The notes below the pieces were generated by a model. That model worked only from the letters and a program-made list of their open reading frames with translations, was not told the origin of the DNA and did not search any database. The position numbers were made by a program, and so were the translations under genes. Positions 56,775 through 64,000 of a DNA stretch of 64,000 nucleotides are shown one piece after another. Every line of letters starts with the position of its first letter. The first letter of the stretch is position 1. This stretch comes from Lycium barbarum (Eukaryota > Streptophyta > Magnoliopsida > Solanales > Solanaceae): positions 23,940,385-24,004,384 of the forward strand of contig NC_083337.1 in NCBI RefSeq assembly GCF_019175385.1. The letters are read 5' to 3'.

Positions 56775-56940
56775 GACCGCTATAGCGGTCGCGTGGACAC
56801 TACAGCGGTGCCGCTGTGGCGGTATACCAACCGTCGTAGCAGTAACCGCATATGACTGCTTAACCGCCATAGCCGCGTGTTGGCTGCCCTGGCGGTACCG
56901 CTGCAGCAGTACACCTACCGCCGGGGCAGTTTTGCATAGT
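56775..56940 (+). repeat. Palindrome cluster in LTR E
   Basis: Core CCGC-(T/C)A(T/C)AGCGG in several variants: GACCGCTATAGCGGTC (perfect 16-base palindrome), CAGCGGTGCCGCTGTGGCGG, GGCGGTACCGCTGCAGCAG and CCGCCGGGGCAG. Confidence 0.85.
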
Positions 56941-56950
56941 GAATTTCACC

Positions 56951-56958
56951 TATTTAAG
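56951..56958 (+). promoter_or_regulatory. TATA-like box of LTR E
   Basis: TATTTAAG about 15 bases after the palindrome cluster. Confidence 0.45.
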
Positions 56959-58315
56959 TGACACTTCGGGAATTAACTTTATTTCGCAAAACCCTAGAGA
57001 GTCCAGCCGCCTTTGGTGTAATTTCGGAGCCAAAAATGATACTTCCTTGGGAAAGGTTATTTCCCTAACCTCTTCTATCCATTCTCCCAACATTGATTCT
57101 CATTAAGGATCCTTGTCTAGAGTCATAAATGGGAATCTCAAATCCCTTAAGTTCCAAAATTATGAACCCTTGTCCATCTTTATATAAAGTCCTTGGGATA
57201 TTTTCCTATGCTCATCATCCTAACATGAGTCCTAACCTAATCCTTCACCTATCCCATTAAAAATACCTTTGGGTCTCTATTTTAGATCTTGGAAATGGGT
57301 TTCTTGAAATAAGCCTAAAATGGCAATTTGACCAAACTAGTAACTTAAGTAAGGTCATGAATGTCCTAAATGAAGGTTGATCTATCAACTAGCATTGTGA
57401 TAGTGAGCTTTTAGGTAGGATAAAATTCCATATCTACCTTATCAATTTCGAAGTCCTTGGGAAGGACCCTAATGGTGAATTCTACTCTTGGGTCTCATGG
57501 TTGTCTCCGATATTTTCATATGGATTACGCGGTGGTGATTAATTGAGGTGTCATTGGATGTTCATGGCACCCGCTCGGCCATGAGGTAAGTTATGGTTTC
57601 CTTTCGGTAGACTCCGGTTAGTTTTCCGTATTGTTGTGTAGAAGAAACAGAGAATTCATGTATAGGAATTTGGAGATATGGGATGGAATCTTAGGATGGT
57701 ATTGTTGTGTGTGACTTATTTGTTCGGGCTTATGGCCAGTAGACGCCTTAGGTATTAATGTTACCTTGTTGATTATCGGTGGATTTATGTGGCTTGGGAG
57801 TAGCAGAGTGAATGTAGTTATGCCTATCGATGAGATTATTGTAGTGAATCGAAGCGCTAGCTGAAGATATAAAATGAATCACGTTAGTGAATGATGTCCT
57901 AATTAAATGGTGACGAGTGACTCGAGTGTAGGGTGAGATTCTTATCCTAAGCAAATATGCTGATTAGGGAAATGGTAATACCGTATGTTAACTGAATGAC
58001 TTGATGTGTGTTGAGGCTAGCCGCACCGTTATGTGTGTTTGATTGTTCAATTGTATTGGCTTGATGCCATATGTAGTTGGTACATATCAAATGTTGCTTG
58101 TTATCTTGGTTCGGACAGGATTGACATACCCGTTGTTGGTATTTTTACTTGGATATATTGTGGCATTGTCACGACCCAAACTGATAAGTCGTGACGAGTG
58201 TCTGACCGCTAGTGACCGAACACCCCTATACACATATCTGAACCATACTGAACATCAAGGGCCCATAAGTGACTCAAACTAATCTCATAAATGGGGTGAC
58301 ATCATAAACTATGTA

Positions 58316-58316
<1 letters not shown>

Positions 58317-58380
<64 letters not shown>
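58317..58380. repeat. (CA)n microsatellite
   Basis: About 32 CA units with one CATA interruption, inside the 3' LTR of D, followed by short (TA) and (TACATA) runs. Confidence 0.95.
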
Positions 58381-58388
<8 letters not shown>

Positions 58389-60097
58389 CATATACATGCT
58401 AAAGGAAAAGTGCAAGCCGGCTAGGCTGCTACATATATTGTACACAAAAGAATAGAAGCCGACAAGGCTACATCATCTGACTAATACATACAACTGTCTA
58501 CAGACCTCCACTGGAATAAAGCTGTAGAAAGGACAGGACAGGGCCCCATCATACCCATATGCATATACATCTCAAAAGGGTGGCATACAAAAACTGATTG
58601 CAGCTCCAGATCAAATGGAGCACACCGATCACTGTTGGATATAAAGGTCCTACTGAGCTGGACCACCTGTCGGTCTACCTGAACATGCGGGCATGAATGC
58701 AGCCCCCCGAGCAATGGGGAGTCAGTACGGATAATGCACTGAGTATATAAGGCATAAGAGTAACATATATATATGTAAGAATCACGAATAAAATTTGAAA
58801 TAAGCTGAAATGACTATCTACATGTATTTGTATGAACTAGTATCTATATGTGTCTGCATAAATCTATATAACTAACAATGCCTCTGTGGGCATATAAGAT
58901 TCATGCTCATGTATATATATATAGGTCATAGTGCTGAGAAACGTTCAGCCCGATCCATAGCCCATATAATAGTGCTGAGAAGCGTACGACCCGATCCATA
59001 TATCATATAATAATGCCGAGGAACGTACGGCCTGATCCATATATCATCATCAAGGTTCACCAACTGATCAGGTGGTAATGCGTATATAACGCCTATCCCT
59101 TTTCCCTATACCCTATATACATATAGTACACGCGTATATAACGCCTTCTGGTCATGGGTCAATATGCATATGTATATGAATGCAATGCATAACTGAGACG
59201 TGTACATAGAATGCTCGGAGTGACATAAAGCCTCATTACCTCCGATGGACAACCTTTAAACTAACATCGTCATCATAAGAAATCTCAAGACCCATGAACA
59301 GAAGGAACAATCATACGGGGTATAGGAACATCAAAGACTGAAGTACTCCTAGTTCTTGTAAGAGTAGAGTAATATGGAATCTCGATTACTCGCTAGTTGG
59401 CTCATATCATAGGATCATGCAAAAAGAAAGAAAGGGGTAGCCTTAATATACCTAAGAATATATCCAATCGTCCAACCTCTACTCTTCGAACTTGTAAGTC
59501 TACAATCAAGATAACGTAGGCCTCAATTAGACTATTTACCTTATTTACGAACCATTTTTAAATTCAAATAGAGCTTAATGAATTATAGACAATATTTCCC
59601 TTGTAAGCTTACAAATCTTCAACTTCACATTCCATCCAACATCAACCACAATATCCACAACAACAATGACAACACTTACATATCAAAATATACTTAAGTC
59701 CCTTTCCAATAATCTCTTAAAATAGCCCCAAGTCACTATCTTACCCTTCATCCATTTACCACTTCCATAAATATCCTCTCTTCACTTAAAACCACTAAAA
59801 CTCTTGATAATTAACTTAAATACAAGGGTAGATATCATTTACATACCTTGAGGGGTCTAAGATTCTAAGGATTAGCTTCAACTTCAACTTCCCAAGCTTC
59901 ACAACTTTTATGAAACCCTAGGAGCAACCTTCTTCTTCACAATCTCGGGTTTTACGGGGCTCGGATCTTACCAAATCTCCACTATTATGATAGGAAATAT
60001 TGGGAGTAAATATACTAGGGTTTTCTCTGACTTGGAAGAGATAAAATGAGAAATAAAGTCGTGGGATCATATACTTATACTTGGAACTAAAAAGTTC

Positions 60098-60250
60098 CAG
60101 CGGTGCGGTTCGACGAACAAGTCGACAACCCGTCGACGGTCCGTTAACTTGCTCCGTCGACCTATGCCTGTAGATTCAAGGCTGCGGAACCATAACGACA
60201 CCGTACAACGACGGTCTATCGACATGTCGACGGCTCGTCGATGATGACTG
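60098..60250 (-). repeat. Palindrome cluster in 3' LTR of D
   Basis: Core GTCGAC(G)G: AAGTCGACAACCCGTCGACGG, GCTCCGTCGACC, ATGTCGACGGCTCGTCGATG and ACGACGGTCTATCGAC variants, upstream of the TATA-like box. Confidence 0.8.
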
Positions 60251-60461
60251 GTGTCTGCAGATTTTCCTGAATCAGTTCAGGCTGCGTCGATTCGATTCAT
60301 TCAACTTCTAATCCTGTCCATTGCCAGGAATACCTGCTGTTACCTTTGTACACGGGATAAGACACTTTCTATCTCCAAAACTTGGGCTCGGGTATATATT
60401 CCAAAGGCATACCCGATTAGGAAACCATAGGTTCTCCTACAATGAAAACGGAGGCGTAACA

Positions 60462-60476
60462 TTCTCCCCCCTTAGG
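60462..60476 (-). other. Element D: polypurine tract
   Basis: Minus strand CCTAAGGGGGGAGAA directly before TGTTACGCC. Confidence 0.88.
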
Positions 60477-60689
60477 AACATTCGTCCTCGAATGTTCAAA
60501 CAAATCATGAGCTATAGAAATTTCGGTAGAGTTTCCCCTATAATTATACCAACACAACCTGCACACAGCGACCCAAAATAATGCCACACAGGGCCATATA
60601 CTACATCATACAATACCGTGGGCTCACACGACAAATCACGATAACTGAAAATGAAATAATACCTGGGGGAGATGATGCATCAGACTGCA

Positions 60690-62266
60690 CCTCTTGAAAT
60701 GCCAGAAACCAATACGGGTACTTAATCTTTATTGCCTCTTCCGCTTCCTAAGTGACTTCCTCAACATTATTATTCCTCCATAAAACTTTAACGGAACCTA
60801 CATCCTTGGTTCGCAACCGACGGACCTGTCTGTCCAATATAGCCACTAGAACCTCTTCGTATGATAACTACTCGGTCACTTGGATATCATCTACTGGTAC
60901 AACTCTTGAAGGATCTCTGATGCATTTACGAAGCATAGACACATGAAATACCGGATGTACAAACCCCAACTCAGAAGGCAATTCTAGCTCATATGGCACC
61001 TTACCCACAGTATGAATGATCTTATATGGGCCAATATATCGAGGGCTCAACTTACCCTTCTTACCAAACCTCATCACTCTTCAGGAAAACCCAATCGCCT
61101 ACCTCAAACGCTAACTTGCATCTCCGATTATCTGCGGAGGATTTTTATCGACTCTGAGCTGTTAGCAATCTTTCCCGAATGACTTTCACCTTATCAACTG
61201 CTTGCTGTAACAAATCTGGCCCAATTAGCTGATTTTCTCTGACATCAAACCATCCTATAGGCGACCTACATTTCTGCCCGTATAAAGCTTCATAAGGAGC
61301 CATCTGGATACGAGAATGATAACTGTTATTATAGGAAAACTCAATAAGAGGCAAATGGTCATCCCAACTGCCTTGAAAATCAAGCATCCAAGCTCTAAGC
61401 ATATCCTCAAGGGTCTGTATAGTACGTTCATCCTGTCCATCTGTCTGCGCGTGAAATGCAGTACTAAGACTCACCTGAGTCCCTAATCCATTCTGAAAAG
61501 ATTTTCAGAAGTTAGATGTGAACTGCGCTCCTCTATCTGAAATAATGGTTGTAGGAACACCGTGAAGCCGTACAATCTCTTTGAGATAAAGCTTCACATA
61601 ATCTTCGGCTGCATAAGTATTTCTGACAGGCAGGAAATAGGCTGACTTTGCAAGCCTATCAACTATGACCCATATCGAATCATACTTCCGCTGAGTACGG
61701 GGCAAACCTGCAATAAAGTCCATATTAATTACCTCTCATTTCCATGTCGGGATCTCCATAGCTTGAAATAAAACTCCGGGCTTCTGGTGCTCTATCTTAA
61801 CTTACTGACAATTTGGACATTGAGCAGCAAATTCTGCTATATCTCTTTTCATACCATCCCACCAATAAACTTCCTTGAGATCATGGTTCATCTTTGTCGA
61901 GCCTGGTTGAATAGAATAGCGAAAATAATGTGCTTCCCCCATAACCTGCTGACGAAGTCCCATCATATTAGGAACACATAATCTACCTCGATACCTGAGT
62001 ACTCCATCCCCTGTAATCAAAAAGGGCGTCTTTACTTTCTGAGGTGTTGTATCTCGGTAATAGGCTAGAACAGGGTCTTCATACTGACGCTGCTTTATCT
62101 CTACTGCCAAAGACGACACTATTGTGTTCTGAACTATGACTTCTACATCGCCTGAGTCTATCAATTGGACTCCGAGGCTAGCTAATTGACGAACTTCGCG
62201 GACTATCTCCTTTTTCTCTAGCTGCACAATATGCCAGGCTACCCATGGATTTATGAGTAAGAGCAC
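60690..62266 (-). pseudogene. Element D: integrase with chromodomain
   Basis: SIQPGSTKMNHDLKEVYWWD and CPNCQ (zinc-binding), a TAA, then NMDFIAGLPRTQRKYDS (Asp), IISDRGAQFTSNF (Asp), a TGA in place of Trp, and TDGQDERTIQTLEDML (Glu of DER). GPY/F block RYIGPYKIIHTVGKVPYELE. Chromodomain at 60868-60700: AILDRQVRRLRTKDVGSVKV with a TAG replacing the Trp of the TWEAEE motif. A frame change near 61110 separates core and GPY/F parts. At least four stops, so inactive. Confidence 0.88.
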
Positions 62267-62324
62267 CAGCTACCACATTAGCTTTCCCAGGGTGGTACAG
62301 AATATCAACATCATAATCCTTTAG

Positions 62325-62930
62325 CTACTCTAGACATCGCCTTTGACGTAAGTTCAAGTCCTTCTGCTTAAATATGTACTGGAGACTCTTATGATCAGTA
62401 TAGATATCAACGTGAACACCGTAAAAATAGTGCCTCCACATTTTCAAGGCATGAATCACTGCAGCTAACTCAAGATCATGCGTTAGATAATTCTTTTTGT
62501 GCTGCTTCAGCTGTCTAGAAGCATAAGCGACAACCTTACCGTGCTGGATTAACACACAGCCCAAACCAATACCTGAAGCATCACAATATACCACATAGCC
62601 GTTTGTTCCTTTTGGAAGAGTCAAAACGGGTGATGAAGTCAATTTGTCCTTCAATATCTGAAAACTCTGCTCACAAGCATCCGTCCACTGGAACTTAGCT
62701 GACTTCTGAGTTAGCTTAGTCAACAGGGCTGAAAGAGAGGAAAATCCTTCCACAAACCTTCTATAATAACCTGCCAAGCCCAAGAAACTACGTATCCCTA
62801 TTGGTGTTGTGGGCCTTGGCCAAAGCATCACAGCCTCAATCTTTTGAGTGTCCACTCTAATGCCCTCACCTGAAATAATATGACCCAAAAAATCCATAGA
62901 GTTCAACCAGAACTCACACTTGGAGAACAT
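62325..62930 (-). pseudogene. Element D: RNase H domain
   Basis: [54 protein letters not shown] (Asp), [20 protein letters not shown] (Glu), [20 protein letters not shown] (Asp). It is open for 201 residues up to a stop after RRCLE; the final GKANVVAGAL block follows (about 62290-62250) with a probable Asp-to-Gly change in VADAL. The frame starts just after a short break at 62940. Confidence 0.88.
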
Positions 62931-62939
62931 GGCATACCA

Positions 62940-63536
62940 CTCTCTACCTCAAAGAATTCCAAGCACTGCTCGTAGATGTTCTGCATGATCAGCCTCTGAC
63001 GGCGAATAAACCAGAATATCATCTATAAACACGATCACGAACAGATCTAAGAAGGGCTTGAATACACGATTCATCAAGTCCATGAATACAACCGGAGCAT
63101 TAGTTAGCCCGAACGACATAACACGGAACTCACAATGGCCAAATCTAGTCCGGAATGCCGTCTTTGGAATATCTTCCTCCTTCACCCTAACTTAGTGGTA
63201 CCTCGATCTCAAGTCTATTTTCGAGAAATATTTGGCGCCTCGTAGCTGATCAAACAGGTCATCAATTCTCGGAAGTGTATACTTATTCAGTCACTTTATT
63301 TAATTGCTGTAATCAGTACACATTCGCAAAGAACCATCCTTCTTCCTTAAAAATAATACCGGTGCTCCCCACGGCGATGTACTGGGCCTGATAAAACCCT
63401 TATCAAGTAAATCCCTCAACTGCTCCTTTAATTGTTTCAACTCTGCAGGTGCCATCTTATAAGGAGGAATAGATATTGGCTCTCCAGGTTTAGCTATGGT
63501 GAACACTGGGGGATCAAGGTTAATAAAATCCCTCAC
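62940..63536 (-). pseudogene. Element D: reverse transcriptase joined to gag N-terminus
   Basis: Frame at 63536-63300 begins with gag residues ([13 protein letters not shown]) and passes directly into RT sequence, [40 protein letters not shown] and [12 protein letters not shown]. After a damaged stretch (63300-63186, with frame shifts and a TAA at the Gln of GYHQVR) it continues [29 protein letters not shown] and the intact FIDD in [12 protein letters not shown]. The junction near 63500 means about 1.4 kb of gag and all of protease are gone, judged against element C. Confidence 0.88.
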
Positions 63537-63776
63537 ACAGGCACTTACGACACCATCAGAAACACCTGCATCGGCGCCTACCTAGCGCTGAGTTTGAGCA
63601 GCAATCAACCTAATCAATAGTCGCACAACACTTCGCATATCGATATCTTTCTCGGGATCGATAAGTGGAGGGACTGGAGGTGCATGATCCCTCTCCCGCT
63701 CCTCAGGCGCTGCCGGAGTCAGAGAACCCTGGCTATGGCCCTCATTATCTGCTGCTCTACCTGCAGCCTCAGCCAT
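63537..63776 (-). pseudogene. Element D: gag N-terminal remnant
   Basis: ATG at 63774-63776 opens MAEAAGRAADNEGHSQGSLT. The next part is Pro-rich, then DIDMRSVVRLLIRLIAAQTQ and a TAG (63579-63581) before [20 protein letters not shown], which runs on into the RT fusion. In C the same place reads GRGDRAVSARARYFITLN, so this is the region just before the capsid fold. The capsid fold and zinc knuckle are deleted. Confidence 0.8.
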
Positions 63777-64000
63777 TGTACCCTCACCCTTTTAGGCTGT
63801 TGTAGTTTTCCTAGTTACCGACAACGCTGTATTTAAAACAAGTCAAGGTTAAGGAATTTCCACTTCCTAAAACTCAGCTCTATCATACGCTCTAAGATTA
63901 AGAAGGAAGGACAACCATCCTAGATGTCTTGTATCCTCCTAATTATAAGTGTGGTGCACAGTACACCCATAAGCAAGACTCCACTAGATGCGGCTTGCAG
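63777..64000 (-). other. Element D: leader region
   Basis: Non-coding; aligned by eye with 53945-54125 of element C (GTGGTGCACAGTACACCCATAA). The initiator-Met primer site would follow just beyond the window. Confidence 0.65.

Larger units (their letters stand above)
56611..58166 (+). mobile_element. LTR E, partial, plus strand, cut by element D
   Basis: Starts TGTAATGACCTGTTTCGTCG after GGCAA (possible target copy). It holds a dense palindrome cluster at 56775-56940, a TATA-like TATTTAAG at 56951-56958 and a leader-like AAACCCTAGAG, so it is oriented rightward. No coding region down to 58166, where D begins. The family is not recognised beyond the TGTAATGACC start seen in some gypsy LTRs. 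Confidence 0.6.
58167..60461 (-). repeat. Element D: 3' LTR
   Basis: Minus strand starts TGTTACGCCTCCG (60461) and ends GGGTCGTGACA (58167). Ends and length (2.3 kb) match C's LTRs, but the interior differs. It carries a (CA)n run at 58317-58380, short repeats GTGCTGAGAAACGT/GCCGAGGAACGTACGGCC (58930-59040) and a palindrome cluster at 60098-60250. TATA candidate GTATAAGTATATG on the minus strand (60068-60080). Confidence 0.88.
58167..64000 (-). mobile_element. Element D: chromovirus with gag-protease deletion, 5' LTR outside window
   Basis: 3' LTR 58167-60461, polypurine tract, then rightward the reverse-oriented integrase with chromodomain, RNase H, RT, and a short gag. Protein similarity to C is high throughout. 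The 224 bases from gag to the window end match C's leader (TATAAGTGTGGTGCACAGTACACCC), so the primer site and 5' LTR should start about 60 bases beyond 64000. Most of gag and all of protease are missing (see the junction near 63500). Several stops and shifts. Confidence 0.88.

Overview
The window is plant nuclear DNA made almost entirely of nested LTR retrotransposons. Plant lineage-specific Ty3/gypsy families (Tat/Ogre, Athila, Tekay-type chromoviruses), a CACTA fragment, a Stowaway-like MITE, a TRIM and AT-rich, intron-bearing DNA show this. The repeat types resemble those of Solanaceae or another asterid, but that placement is an inference from remembered families, not a search. No intact host gene was found.

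Nest 1 (1-43170). Element B is an old Tat/Ogre element on the minus strand: long 5' LTR 35067-43170, primer-binding site 35046-35064, two upstream open regions, gag, protease, reverse transcriptase (RT), two RNase H domains and a truncated integrase ending near 24729. Its integrase is broken by element A, a second Tat/Ogre element on the plus strand. A's pol remnant fills 1-3981, its 3' non-coding part 3982-6566, and its very long 3' LTR runs from 6567 to 24728. That LTR is itself split by G, a minus-strand solo LTR (9325-10963, exact 5-bp target duplication), and by F, an Athila element (11716-21981) whose right LTR carries a truncated CACTA element. A's 5' LTR and the rest of B lie left of the window.

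Junction region (43171-46696). B sits in the first LTR of a tandem TRIM array (four about 0.15-0.18 kb LTRs, three about 0.23 kb internal parts, minus strand). Next comes about 1.7 kb holding the only recognisable host-like coding remnant, two exons of a small C2-domain gene with a stop codon and an adjacent poly(A) tract, followed by an LTR fragment.

Nest 2 (46685-64000). A Stowaway-like MITE is split by element C, a complete Tekay-type chromovirus (46697-56404, minus, LTRs of about 2.24 kb, initiator-Met primer site), and its right part is cut by LTR E (from 56611). E is cut by element D (from 58167 past the window end), a second chromovirus in which most of gag and protease is deleted and gag is joined in frame to RT.

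All polyproteins are damaged by stops or frameshifts, so none of the copies looks autonomous. The main unexplained pattern is that five different LTR families here carry a cluster of short G+C-rich palindromes immediately upstream of a TATA-like box, each with its own core; three of them (G, F, C) share TACGG(A/T)CCGTA-like cores despite belonging to different lineages.
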